A DNA stretch of 64,000 nucleotides from Synechococcus sp. ATX 2A4 (GTDB lineage: Bacteria; Cyanobacteriota; Cyanobacteriia; PCC-6307; Cyanobiaceae), in NCBI RefSeq assembly GCF_024346375.1, contig NZ_JAGQCV010000007.1:1-64000 (forward strand), given 5' to 3'. The position numbers and the translations under genes are program-made. Numbering within the stretch: the first letter of the stretch is position 1; the number at the start of each line of letters is the position of its first letter. Shown here piece by piece: positions 1 through 7,997 of this stretch. Below the pieces are notes generated by a model. It was given only the letters and a program-made list of their open reading frames with translations, was not told where the DNA came from and ran no database searches.

Positions 1-79
1 GAACACCCGTTGATAGGCTCTACGTGGAAGCTTGGTAACAGGTGAAGCGGAGGAGTACTAATAGACCGAGGGCTTGACC
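1..79 (+). rRNA. rrl: 23S ribosomal RNA, 3' end (partial)
   Basis: The first 79 bases match the conserved 3' end of bacterial 23S rRNA: the end of helix 98-101 with the phrase GGAGTACTAATAGACCGAGG and the terminal GGCTTGACC. The gene runs off the left edge of the window. A 5S gene follows about 220 bases downstream, as in a normal rRNA operon. The exact 3' end is uncertain by a few bases. Confidence 0.95.
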
Positions 80-298
80 AACACTTGGCTCCTTGCTGAG
101 GAGACCGAGGGGATGAATTGTTTCCAGACGCCACTTCTTTTGTTCAATTAAGGCCGACAGACAGTGAAAGCTGTTGAAGCGGCTTTGATTTGTCACTTTA
201 CTAGCACGAACTTGTTCATGCTGTTAAGAGTGTTTGGATGGGAGGGGATGGCTAGCTTATGCAGTTCTCAGGGTTCACCTGAGGATGAAGAGTTTATT

Positions 299-416
299 TC
301 CTGGTGTTCATGGCACTGTGGCCCCACTCCGATCCATCTCGAACTCGGTTGTGAAACGCAGTAGCGGCGAAGATAGTTGGAGGGTAGCTTCCTGCAAAAA
401 TAGCTCAATGCCAGGA
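299..416 (+). rRNA. rrf: 5S ribosomal RNA
   Basis: Typical cyanobacterial 5S rRNA. It opens with TCCTGGTGTTCATGGC, contains the conserved loop CCGATCCATCTCGAACTCGG and GTGAAACGC, and closes with the complementary GCCAGGA. Opening and closing ends pair as helix I. Length is about 118 nt. It lies behind the 23S gene and ahead of a strong terminator. Confidence 0.95.
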
Positions 417-502
417 TAAAACTCTTTGTTCACACTTTGCATTGTTTAGATCGTGCTTTGTCGTCTGATGATGGCACCATGGATCAAGACATGCACTTGA
501 AG

Positions 503-526
503 GCCACCCGAGAGGGTGGCTTTTTT
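503..526 (+). terminator. Rho-independent terminator of the rRNA operon
   Basis: A perfect 7-bp GC-rich stem (GCCACCC at 503-509 and GGGTGGC at 514-520) with a GAGA tetraloop is followed directly by six T. It sits about 85 bases behind the 5S gene, so it most likely ends the rRNA operon. Confidence 0.9.
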
Positions 527-545
527 GTTGACTTGATTGCTCGTC

Positions 546-577
546 AATTCGTCAAATCGTGAATTCGTCAAATCGTG
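546..577. repeat. 16-bp tandem duplication
   Basis: The 16-mer AATTCGTCAAATCGTG occurs twice in direct tandem (546-561 and 562-577), with partial copies on both sides. It is followed by an AT-rich stretch rich in GATT/GTTG words. No function is evident; replication slippage is the simplest origin. Confidence 0.8.
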
Positions 578-783
578 AATTCCTGAATTCGATAGTTGAT
601 TGATTCGTTGATTAATGAGTTCGTTGGCTGGTTGGTTGGCTCGCCGAACTTGTGCGATGTCAATTTGGGGTGTGTATGGATACCGGAAGGGCTGAAGATG
701 TGAATCACTTTGTCATCATGACTAGCCAAGGACACGGCCAATGTGGCTTGAACGGCTGGAGCGCCTTGGAGGCGGCGGGACCT

Positions 784-1542
784 TCAGGAATAGACGGCAG
801 CGAAAGACCGGGCAACTGGATAGGTGCCTGCTTCGCGCGATGGGTTGCCGGGGCGGTCGCTTAGCAGGGGATGCATGCCAGCGGCGCTGGCGGCGTGCAA
901 CTCGGCTATCACATCACTGATAAAGAGAATGTCCTTGGGCTTTGCCTTCAGTTGGAAGGCGATTGCGGTGTAGCTAGAGGCATCCTGTTTCGTGCCGATG
1001 CGGGTGTCGAACCAGCTGGTGAAGAGTGGTTGAAGATTGCCGGCAATGCTATGTGCGTATAGCAACTGCTGCGCCTTTATTGATCCCGAGGAATACACCC
1101 CAAGCTGGATCCCCATTCGTTCCCAGCGCTGCAACGCAGGCGGAACGTCTTCAAAGAGAGGGGCGCACAGGTGGCCGGCCTCATAGCCACGTTCCCAGAT
1201 CAGCCCTTGGAGATCTTTGAGAGGAGTCAGTTTTTTGTCACAACGGATCAACCACTTCAGATAGGGCAGCAAGCGTTGCGCTGTTGAGGCGTTGGCGGCA
1301 AAGCGTGCATTCGCCAGGAGCTCTAGGGCTTCGTGGTTGTCTTCGTGCTCCCAGGCATGCTCGACAGCCCGAAGCAGTTGCTCCACCTGAGGGTTGCTGG
1401 CTTCTGCGGCAAGAAAACCTTCCAGCTGATCTGCGGCATAGGGAAAGAGCGTTTCTTTTACAAATGCGAAAGGACAGGTGGTGCCTTCGATATCCAAGAT
1501 GATGTGGCTGATGGCAGCACGAGCTGGAAGTGAGGACGTCAT
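784..1542 (-). CDS. mtnC: Enolase-phosphatase E1 (acireductone synthase)
   Basis: HAD-superfamily enzyme of the methionine-salvage pathway. It enolises 2,3-diketo-5-methylthiopentyl-1-phosphate and removes the phosphate to give acireductone. The 252-residue product has the family nucleophile motif DIEGTTCPFAFVK near residues 17-29, where the first Asp is the nucleophile. It also has a Ser-Ser-Gly-Ser phosphate-binding segment near residue 152 and the acidic FISDVIAELHAA motif near 208. Length matches the family. mtnB lies upstream on the same strand about 140 bases away, and mtnD, which uses its product, is at 15.5-16.1 kb, so the pathway is split over two loci. Confidence 0.93.
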   Translation of the reverse strand: MTSSLPARAAISHIILDIEGTTCPFAFVKETLFPYAADQLEGFLAAEASNPQVEQLLRAVEHAWEHEDNHEALELLANARFAANASTAQRLLPYLKWLIRCDKKLTPLKDLQGLIWERGYEAGHLCAPLFEDVPPALQRWERMGIQLGVYSSGSIKAQQLLYAHSIAGNLQPLFTSWFDTRIGTKQDASSYTAIAFQLKAKPKDILFISDVIAELHAASAAGMHPLLSDRPGNPSREAGTYPVARSFAAVYS

Positions 1543-1681
1543 GCCTGATGCGCGGGGATGAGAGGCTTCATAGCTGAGGTACTGGGATTAGACTCACACG
1601 GCTGATCTAGCCAATGAGGGCTGTCATGGCTTAGGCAGCCGATGTGGCGCCGTCATGATTGAGGCCGCTGATGAGTCGCCG

Positions 1682-2368
1682 TCATGGGTGAGGCGCCGGT
1701 GTTGGGTGGACAGGTGCTGTTGGCTGCATGGACTTGACCACCAATTCTCTCCAAGCCTGATCCAGCAGGAACTCAAGAATTTCTACATGCCGCTGTGCCA
1801 CAAAGAGGTCGCTTCCCCAGGCATACAGCCCATGGCCGGCCACCAGAAGCCCGTGGGGGGCGCCGTTGAGCAAAGGAGATGCAAGGGCACTGAGGCGCCG
1901 CAGATCCTGGTCGTTGGGCACAACCGGCAACACCACACGGCTGTGATGGGTGGTGATGCCTTCAAGACCCTTCATCATCTCCAGGCCTTCAAACACCACC
2001 CCTGCTGGCTCGTGTTCGCGACCTTGATTGTTCTGCAGGGCCAGTCGTGAAAGCAGGGTTGCCGCGGGTGAATGGGTGTGGAGCACCGCACCCGCACCGC
2101 AGGTGTTCACAATCTCCAGATGCAGCAGCGTTTCCGCGCTCGCCTGCCCGTTGCCCTCCACCACAGTGCCCGCTTCGTTCACCTGCACCAGGTCGGAGGC
2201 ACGCACAGACCCCTTGTTGATCCCGCTGGGGGCCATGAGCAGGCGCAGGGGGTCCCTGCCCAGCACGCAGCTGAAGTTGCCACCGGTGCCATCACACCAG
2301 CCGCGGCGGTGAAGCTCCCGGATTAAGGCCGCCAGGGCTTCGGCGGTTGCGGGTGGGTCGGAAAGCAT
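1682..2368 (-). CDS. mtnB: Methylthioribulose-1-phosphate dehydratase
   Basis: Zinc-dependent class II aldolase-fold dehydratase of methionine salvage. It converts methylthioribulose-1-phosphate to the diketo substrate of MtnC. Visible signatures are the start RGWCDGTGGNFS, the zinc-binding HTHSPAA in mid-protein, and a C-terminal GHGLYAWG with a third His ligand. I chose the ATG at 2368 (228 aa, opening MLSDPPATAEAL). It leaves 17 bases after mutM and fits the family's usual short N-terminus. An ATG at 2407 would overlap the end of mutM by 22 bases. It is co-directional with mutM and mtnC. Confidence 0.92.
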   Translation of the reverse strand: MLSDPPATAEALAALIRELHRRGWCDGTGGNFSCVLGRDPLRLLMAPSGINKGSVRASDLVQVNEAGTVVEGNGQASAETLLHLEIVNTCGAGAVLHTHSPAATLLSRLALQNNQGREHEPAGVVFEGLEMMKGLEGITTHHSRVVLPVVPNDQDLRRLSALASPLLNGAPHGLLVAGHGLYAWGSDLFVAQRHVEILEFLLDQAWRELVVKSMQPTAPVHPTPAPHP

Positions 2369-2385
2369 CGGCAGGTCGCAGCGCT

Positions 2386-3231
2386 TTAATGCTGGCAGCA
2401 TGGGCACCAGTGGGTCCCCCGTCCGCCCAGCCGCTCCCGTTGGATCGGCGTTGCACAGGTGCGGCAGGGCTGGCCGCCGCGCCGATAGACCCAGGCCATG
2501 CCGCCATAGTTGCCATTGGTGCCGCTGAGATCACGGAAGTCGCTGAAGGTGGTGCCCCCGGCCCCGATGCTCGTTCCCAGCACCTGAACCACAGCCTGCT
2601 GGAGCCGGTTGAGCTGTGCCATCCCAAGCCTGCCGCTGGGGGTGTGTGGATCGATGCCTGCGGCGAAGAGCGATTCATCGGCATAGATGTTGCCGATACC
2701 GGCCACCAACGCCTGATCCAGCAGCGCGTTCTTGATCGGCCGCTGCGATCCCTTCAGCCGCTGCTGCAGATAGGTGGCGTTGAAGGCCGAACTGAACGGT
2801 TCAGGGCCGAGACGGCTGAGTCCTCGCATCACCTGGCTGGCCTCCACGCCGACAGGAATCCACCACATCTGGCCGAAACAGCGGGTGTCGACGAAGCGCA
2901 GCTCATGGCCGTGGCGGTCGTGGATGCGCACCCGCGTATGGCTGCAGGGTTCACGCTCGCTCTCGAGCCATTGGAACTGGCCTGTCATGCGCAGGTGAAC
3001 ACCCCACATCCCTGCGGGTTCACCATCGCGGCTGAGGCTGGCCAGCAGATACTTGCCCCGGCGCTGCCATAGGCCCACCTGGGTGCCTTCAAGGGCACGA
3101 CAGAACGCTTCGGGGTCGGCGGGATGGGCCACCGCCCGTGCCCTCAGCACGTTGACGCGCTCCACGGTGAAGCCCACCAGCTGCCGCTCAAGGCCGAGAC
3201 GCACGGTTTCAACTTCAGGCAGCTCTGGCAA
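2386..3231 (-). CDS. mutM: Formamidopyrimidine-DNA glycosylase
   Basis: Base-excision repair enzyme (Fpg) that removes 8-oxoguanine and formamidopyrimidines and nicks the abasic site. The 281-residue product starts MPELPEVETV, giving the catalytic Pro2 and Glu3. The conserved Lys lies in GKYLL near residue 60. The C-terminus carries the four-cysteine zinc finger (CRTC and CPCC, roughly residues 255-279). The fragment GIGNIYADE is the helix-two-turn-helix element. It lies downstream of psaE on the same strand, separated by a long spacer with a probable terminator, so it is probably transcribed separately. Confidence 0.96.
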   Translation of the reverse strand: MPELPEVETVRLGLERQLVGFTVERVNVLRARAVAHPADPEAFCRALEGTQVGLWQRRGKYLLASLSRDGEPAGMWGVHLRMTGQFQWLESEREPCSHTRVRIHDRHGHELRFVDTRCFGQMWWIPVGVEASQVMRGLSRLGPEPFSSAFNATYLQQRLKGSQRPIKNALLDQALVAGIGNIYADESLFAAGIDPHTPSGRLGMAQLNRLQQAVVQVLGTSIGAGGTTFSDFRDLSGTNGNYGGMAWVYRRGGQPCRTCATPIQRERLGGRGTHWCPCCQH

Positions 3232-3817
3232 GACAGTCTCTGGGGCGTTGCTTCAGGCTCCCATGCCGGCGCGCAGAGCTCGCGAATGCAGGACGGTTGC
3301 CTGGTTTCCTGGCGCTCAAGGTGAGTGGCTGAGAGCCGAATGGGTGAAGGCAGAGGCTGACGAACGGGTGAATCCAGAGATGGCTGGACGGTTGAATGCA
3401 AAGACAGCTTTAAGGGTGAGCAGCGTGGGGGATTGACCGCCATTCCGGCAGGTTGGCGACAGTCCGGCTGATCACAAGCATCCATAAAAAAACGGCCGCC
3501 TGCTGAACAGTGCGGTCGGATGGAAGCTGGAACTCAGGGGAAGAGGGATGCCTGCGAAAGGCGGAAATTGATGCTGCAAATCCTGCGTTGAACGGGGAAG
3601 CCTTGAAGAATCCTGAACTGAGAAAAGGGAAGCGCAGACTGATTCGCAGCCCCTGGAAACCGAAGGTTGATGACTGCTAGATGAGGAATCCAGAGTCTGG
3701 ACACTACGAGTCTGGGCAGTGCGAAATCGGTAAACAGCTGCCTGATGACGCAACTGCCTAAGCAAGCCGTTGGCGGGGACACACTTGCAGATGCTGGGTG
3801 TGCCCCCGGGATGGGGC
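3232..3817. other. Long spacer between psaE and mutM
   Basis: About 585 bases without a convincing gene. It holds a hairpin with a T-run on the minus strand at 3486-3518, which probably ends psaE transcription. The rest is likely the psaE 3' region and the mutM promoter/leader. The small minus-strand frame at 3472-3765 is Ser-rich, matches no family I know and overlaps the hairpin. Confidence 0.6.
3486..3518 (-). terminator. Probable terminator downstream of psaE
   Basis: Read on the minus strand, arms CGACCGC and GCGGCCG form a 7-bp stem with one A-C mismatch. The stem encloses a 12-base loop and is followed by seven T. It lies about 300 bases behind the psaE stop codon, in the right orientation to end psaE transcripts. 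Confidence 0.55.
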
Positions 3818-4027
3818 TCAGGCCTTTTCGAGCTCGGCTTCGGAGAAGTTGTTGGTATTGATGCCGCCCTCGGAACCGCTGAAACCGGTGTAGTTCACTT
3901 TCTCGAAGCGCACCACCACGGGGTAGCGGATGCCAGAGGTGTCGATTGACGCCACGGTGCCGACGTCGTTGAACCAATAGGACTCGGGTCGCTTGATGCG
4001 CACTTTGTCGCCGCGGGAGATGGCCAT
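3818..4027 (-). CDS. psaE: Photosystem I reaction centre subunit IV
   Basis: Stromal/cytoplasmic-face subunit of photosystem I that supports ferredoxin docking and cyclic electron flow. The 69-residue protein opens [20 protein letters not shown] and has the SH3-like fold signatures [20 protein letters not shown] and the NYTGFSG loop with C-terminal NNFSEAEL. Length and sequence match cyanobacterial PsaE throughout. It is divergent from the hypothetical gene at 4.1-5.2 kb; the promoter must lie in the roughly 120 bases between them. Confidence 0.98.
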   Translation of the reverse strand: MAISRGDKVRIKRPESYWFNDVGTVASIDTSGIRYPVVVRFEKVNYTGFSGSEGGINTNNFSEAELEKA

Positions 4028-4145
4028 CGCTGCGCTGGAGGAGGTTGATTGCCAGTCGGAAGATACCCGAGGCCGGCGGGCCCCAGGCTGCCCGTGTCAT
4101 GAATCGTCGTCGCCCCAACAGGCCCGCCATGGGGTCGGGCGGAGC

Positions 4146-5201
4146 GTGGCACGATCGTCTGCTGCTGCCCTGCCGTTGTTGGAGCCCCCCATCCTCGACC
4201 TTGAACTTCCAGATCCCCAGCGCGACGACATCAGCACGATGGAGTTTCTGGCGCGGTTGGAGGAGGCGTGGGGCGTATGCGACCGCTTCGACCTGCAGAC
4301 GGAGATCTGGCGGGGGCGCATCCTCCGTGCCGTGCGCGACCGCGAGGTTCGTGGCGGTGAGGGGCGGGGCACCGGCTTTCTGCAGTGGCTCAGGGAGCGG
4401 GAGATCAGCAAGACCAGGGCCTATGGGCTGATCCAGCTGGCGGAGTCTGCCGAAAGCCTGGTGGGCGAGGGGCCGCTGGAGCAGAGCAGCGTCAACAACT
4501 TCTCGAAGCGCGCCTTCCTCGAAACGGCCCAGGCCGACCCCGAGGTGCAGCTGATGATCAGCGAAGCGGCCAATGAGGGGCAGCAGATCACCCGCAAGCA
4601 GGTGCGGCGCCTCTCCGATGAGTTCACCGCTGCCACCAGCCCCCTGCTGCCGGAGGAGATCCGCCAGCGCACCCAGGAGAACCTGCTGCCTCCCCGGGCG
4701 GTGGCGCCGCTGGTGAAGGAGCTGGCCAAGCTGCCCGAGGCCCAGCAGAACGATCTGCGCCAGGCACTGCGCGATGAACCGGAGCTCGACCGGGTCAGGG
4801 ACGTGACCAGCACGGCCCGCTGGCTGAGTAAGGCGGCCGAGGCCGGGGCCGCGGTGCGCGCCTTCCAGCAGGGGGAACTCCAGCTGGACAAAGCCCTGCA
4901 GGAGGCCCAGCGGCTCGATGCCCTCGGCTTGCTGGCCGACGCAGTGGGGCAGGCGCAACAGCTTGAAAGTGCCGTGCTGAAGCTGCACACCAGCTGGCGA
5001 CGGCTGGGGGGGTTGCAGGAGCGCCTCTGGGTGGAGAGCGGCAGCAGCACGCCCCACCTGCGGGCCATGCTGACCGTGCTCCAGAGCCTGAGCGGCAGCA
5101 CCCTGCGGGTGTCGTTGGGGGAGCTGGCCGGCGGCAAACGGGTGCGGCTGCAGCTGGTGGAGGAGAGCCCCGACCAGCTGGACGCACCGCCCTTGCCATG
5201 A
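4146..5201 (+). CDS. Conserved hypothetical protein, helical
   Basis: A 351-residue protein (from the GTG at 4146) of a type I recognise only as a conserved picocyanobacterial hypothetical. It begins MARSSAAALPLLEPPILDLE, then has a charged helical N-terminal domain (motifs WRGRILRAVRDRE and ISKTRAYGLIQLAE, the latter resembling a helix-turn-helix). The rest is a long, mostly alpha-helical region rich in Leu, Gln, Glu and Arg. No catalytic motif is visible. The open frame extends up to 3993 but that would overlap psaE; an ATG at 4239 is another possible start. A DNA-binding or structural role is only a guess. Confidence 0.75.
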   Translation: MARSSAAALPLLEPPILDLELPDPQRDDISTMEFLARLEEAWGVCDRFDLQTEIWRGRILRAVRDREVRGGEGRGTGFLQWLREREISKTRAYGLIQLAESAESLVGEGPLEQSSVNNFSKRAFLETAQADPEVQLMISEAANEGQQITRKQVRRLSDEFTAATSPLLPEEIRQRTQENLLPPRAVAPLVKELAKLPEAQQNDLRQALRDEPELDRVRDVTSTARWLSKAAEAGAAVRAFQQGELQLDKALQEAQRLDALGLLADAVGQAQQLESAVLKLHTSWRRLGGLQERLWVESGSSTPHLRAMLTVLQSLSGSTLRVSLGELAGGKRVRLQLVEESPDQLDAPPLP

Positions 5202-5253
5202 GCGCGCCTGGCCACCAGATCTGGGGCCGCTAAGGTCGGGCGGCACCAGGGCT

Positions 5254-6777
5254 GTGGTCGGTTTGGCGATGGATGCGCTCGAGGATTCCCTGGAGCGTCA
5301 TTTCGGTTGGTCGTGCTTCCGGCCCGGTCAGCGCCCGGTGGTGGAGGCGCTCCTGGCGGGGCGCGATTGCCTGGCGGTGCTGCCCACCGGTGGCGGGAAG
5401 TCGCTCTGTTTTCAGCTGCCAGCCCTGGTGAGGCAGGGCCTGGTGCTGGTGGTGTCACCGCTGGTGGCCCTGATGCAGGACCAGGTGGCGCAGCTGCAGC
5501 GCCGTGGCATTCCGGCCGCCTGCCTGCACCAGGGGCTCGACGCCGGCTCGCGCCGGCAGCTTCTGCATCGCCTCGCCGACAGCCGCCTGCGCCTGCTCTA
5601 CCTGGCCCCGGAGCGGTTGCAGGCGGAAGCCACCCGCGCCCTGTTGGAGGACGTGCTGGAGCAGGGCCGGCTGGTGGCGCTGGCCGTGGACGAGGCCCAC
5701 TGCATCAGCGCCTGGGGGCATGATTTCCGCCCGGATTACCGCCGCCTCGGGCAGCTGCGCAGCCTCTGTCCCGGTGTTCCCCTGGTAGCACTGAGTGCCA
5801 CGGCCGCGCCGCGGGTCCGCGCCGACATCATCCGTCTGCTGCAGCTGCGACGGCCGCTGGTGCAGGTGCGCTCCGCCCGCCGCTCGAACCTCGTGTATGC
5901 CATGCAGCGGCGGCCCCAGGAGCCGCTGCCGCTGGTGCTCGACACGGTGGCTGCCGCCGCCGGGGCGGTGCTGATCTATGCCCGCACGCGGCGGTCGGTG
6001 GAGCACTGGGCGGCGCGTCTGTCGGCTGCCGGGGTGGAGGCGATCGCCTATCACGCCGGCATGGACCCGGAGAGCCGCCTGCTGGCGCTCGAGCACTTCC
6101 AGCACCATCCGCGGCCGGTACTGGTGGCCACGGTGGCTTTCGGCATGGGCGTGGACCGTCCGGATGTGGGCCTGGTGCTGCATCTGGATTTGCCGGCCAG
6201 CGCGGAGGGGTACCTGCAGGAATCGGGACGGGCGGGGCGTGATGGCCAGCCGGCGCGTTGCCTGGTGCTGTTCGATCCGGTGGACCGGCGCTCGCTGGGT
6301 TGGGCGATGCGCGCCTCCGGCCGGCAGCTGACCCCGGAGCTGCAGGTGCAGGAGCGGCTGCGGCTGGAACTGGCCCAGCAGCAGCTGCGGCGCATGGAGG
6401 CGGTGGCAGAGGGGACGGGCTGCCGCGAGCAGGCCTTGCTGGAGGCCGTGGGCGAGCTGGTGCCTCCCTGCGGTCGTTGCGACCGTTGCCACAGCCATGG
6501 GGTGCCGATCGACTGGTCGACGCAGGCGGCGCAGGTGCTGACCCTGCTCCAGGCGCGCCGAGGCCTAGATCTTTCCCGCCTGGCCGATGATCTGGCCGAT
6601 CACTCCGGAGCGGAGGCTGTGGCTGCCGCGGAGGGGGAGCGCTGGGGCTGGTTGGCGCGCCGGCTGGTGCAGGAAGAGCTGATCAGCGAAAGCGACGACG
6701 GCAGCCAGCGGCTGTGGATCCGTGAGGCAGGACGGCGCTATCTGCAGGAGCCGTGGCCGTTGCGCTGGGCGGCCTGA
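5254..6777 (+). CDS. recQ: ATP-dependent DNA helicase RecQ
   Basis: Superfamily 2 3'-to-5' DNA helicase of recombination and fork repair. The 507-residue protein has motif 0 (FRPGQ near residue 20) and Walker A PTGGGKS near 47. It has a DEAH box in AVDEAHCISAWGHDFRPDY, motif III LSATA and motif VI QESGRAGRDG. The RQC zinc-binding cysteines follow (one Cys near residue 391, then CGRCDRC near 408). A winged-helix segment follows. It is shorter than E. coli RecQ (about 610 aa) because no HRDC domain is present. It starts about 50 bases after the preceding hypothetical gene. Confidence 0.96.
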   Translation: MVGLAMDALEDSLERHFGWSCFRPGQRPVVEALLAGRDCLAVLPTGGGKSLCFQLPALVRQGLVLVVSPLVALMQDQVAQLQRRGIPAACLHQGLDAGSRRQLLHRLADSRLRLLYLAPERLQAEATRALLEDVLEQGRLVALAVDEAHCISAWGHDFRPDYRRLGQLRSLCPGVPLVALSATAAPRVRADIIRLLQLRRPLVQVRSARRSNLVYAMQRRPQEPLPLVLDTVAAAAGAVLIYARTRRSVEHWAARLSAAGVEAIAYHAGMDPESRLLALEHFQHHPRPVLVATVAFGMGVDRPDVGLVLHLDLPASAEGYLQESGRAGRDGQPARCLVLFDPVDRRSLGWAMRASGRQLTPELQVQERLRLELAQQQLRRMEAVAEGTGCREQALLEAVGELVPPCGRCDRCHSHGVPIDWSTQAAQVLTLLQARRGLDLSRLADDLADHSGAEAVAAAEGERWGWLARRLVQEELISESDDGSQRLWIREAGRRYLQEPWPLRWAA

Positions 6778-6809
6778 GCGTCAGGCCGGCGGGCTGCTGG
6801 AGGCGGGGG

Positions 6810-7925
6810 TCAGCCGCCGCCGACCTTGCAGAGGTCTCTCACCAGTTGCTGCTCAAACTCGCTCTGCGGGGCATCCCAGCTCTTCCAGGCACCAGCTTCG
6901 CCGGTGGCATTGAGCTTGCCGGCCGTGCAGTTGACCGCCAGGTAGATCGATTGGCCGGCGCTGTTCAAGGCCGGAGCCACCATGCTGCCGCCGAGAGGCT
7001 GCCAGTTGGCGAAGTCGACCTGAATCGGGCCGTAGGTGCGCCATTCCGGCGGCTTGGGGCCGGCGGGCCTGGCCGCGGTGGCCGCCGGTTTGGGCCGGGG
7101 GGCGGGTGTTGCCGCAGCGGCTGGCCTGGGTTGGGGCGCTGCTGCTGCCGGGGCCGGCTGGGTGGTGGCGGGCGCGGGTTGGGTGGCGGCTGCTGGCGCT
7201 GGCTTGGGTTGCGCGCTAGCAGCAGGCGCCGGTTTGGGTTGTGCTGCTACTGGGGCCGGGCGCGCGGGTGCGGGTTTGGCGGCAACGGGCTTCGGCGCCG
7301 GGGGCTTGGCAGCGGCTCTGGCGGGAGCGGGTTTGGTTGGTGCGGGTGTGCTGGCGCGCAGCACCAGGCGGCTGCCGGCCTCGATCTGATCGGGTTGGGT
7401 GAGCTTGTTGAGTGCCATCAGCCGCGACATCGGCACGCCATAGCGATCGGCGATGCCGGAGAGGGTTTCCCCCGGTTGGACGGTGTGTTCGCGGGCGTTC
7501 CGGTTCACCGCTGCGGGGCGGGCGGCGGCGGGGGGAGCGGGCACCACCAGCCGGGTCCCCTCCGTGACCATGTCGGGGTTGCGGATGCCGTTGAGCTCGA
7601 TCAGGCGCTGCACCGTGGTGCCGAGCCGGTCGGCGATTTCGGAGAGGGTTTCGCCTGGTTTCACGGTGTAGCTGCCGCGCCCGCCGCCGCCGGAAGGGGC
7701 GGAGCCGGAGCCGGCCGCACCGGGCACGGTGAGCCGGGTGCCGGCTGTGACCAGATCTGGATCCTTGATGCCGTTGAGCTGCATCAGGCGGTTGAGGGAC
7801 ACGCCGTAGCGCTCGGCGATCTCCGAGAGCGTCTCCCCGGGCTTCACCACGTGCTGGGCGGCCAGTCCTGGTAATGGGAGCAGCAGGGCGAGGGCCAGGG
7901 CGACGAGGGCGCGGCGCATGGGCAA
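6810..7925 (-). CDS. Exported protein with three LysM domains
   Basis: A 371-residue protein with an N-terminal signal peptide (LVALALALLLPLPGLAA, cleaved after about residue 22). Three LysM repeats follow, at about 24-68, 83-127 and 146-190, each carrying PGETLSEIA or PGETLSGIA. LysM domains bind peptidoglycan or related glycans, so it acts outside the inner membrane. A linker of about 95 residues (roughly 195-290), almost pure Ala/Pro/Lys, separates them from a conserved C-terminal domain of about 75 residues with two Cys. The partner of that domain is unknown. It is convergent with recQ. Confidence 0.9.
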   Translation of the reverse strand: MPMRRALVALALALLLPLPGLAAQHVVKPGETLSEIAERYGVSLNRLMQLNGIKDPDLVTAGTRLTVPGAAGSGSAPSGGGGRGSYTVKPGETLSEIADRLGTTVQRLIELNGIRNPDMVTEGTRLVVPAPPAAARPAAVNRNAREHTVQPGETLSGIADRYGVPMSRLMALNKLTQPDQIEAGSRLVLRASTPAPTKPAPARAAAKPPAPKPVAAKPAPARPAPVAAQPKPAPAASAQPKPAPAAATQPAPATTQPAPAAAAPQPRPAAAATPAPRPKPAATAARPAGPKPPEWRTYGPIQVDFANWQPLGGSMVAPALNSAGQSIYLAVNCTAGKLNATGEAGAWKSWDAPQSEFEQQLVRDLCKVGGG

Positions 7926-7997
7926 TGGTCAGCTGGTTGAACCTTACGGAGAACCCTCCGGCGCGCCAGTCCCCCGGGGGCAAATCGGTGCCCCGGT

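Larger units (their letters stand above)
417..783. other. Intergenic region behind the rRNA operon
   Basis: Apart from the terminator at 503-526 and a short tandem repeat at 546-577, nothing convincing is seen. Small open frames here have no recognisable motifs and atypical codon use for this genome. Confidence 0.6.

Noticed and set aside
541-783. Possible CRISPR-like or origin repeats behind the rRNA operon
   Set aside because: Only two tandem 16-mers with no spacers and no DnaA-box cluster; ordinary slippage.
3472-3765. 97-codon Ser-rich minus-strand frame downstream of psaE
   Set aside because: It overlaps the probable psaE terminator, has no ribosome-binding site and no recognisable motif.
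3534-5246. 570-codon open frame on the minus strand
   Set aside because: It lies antisense to psaE-adjacent and hypothetical coding sequence; it has no motifs and is a by-product of high GC.
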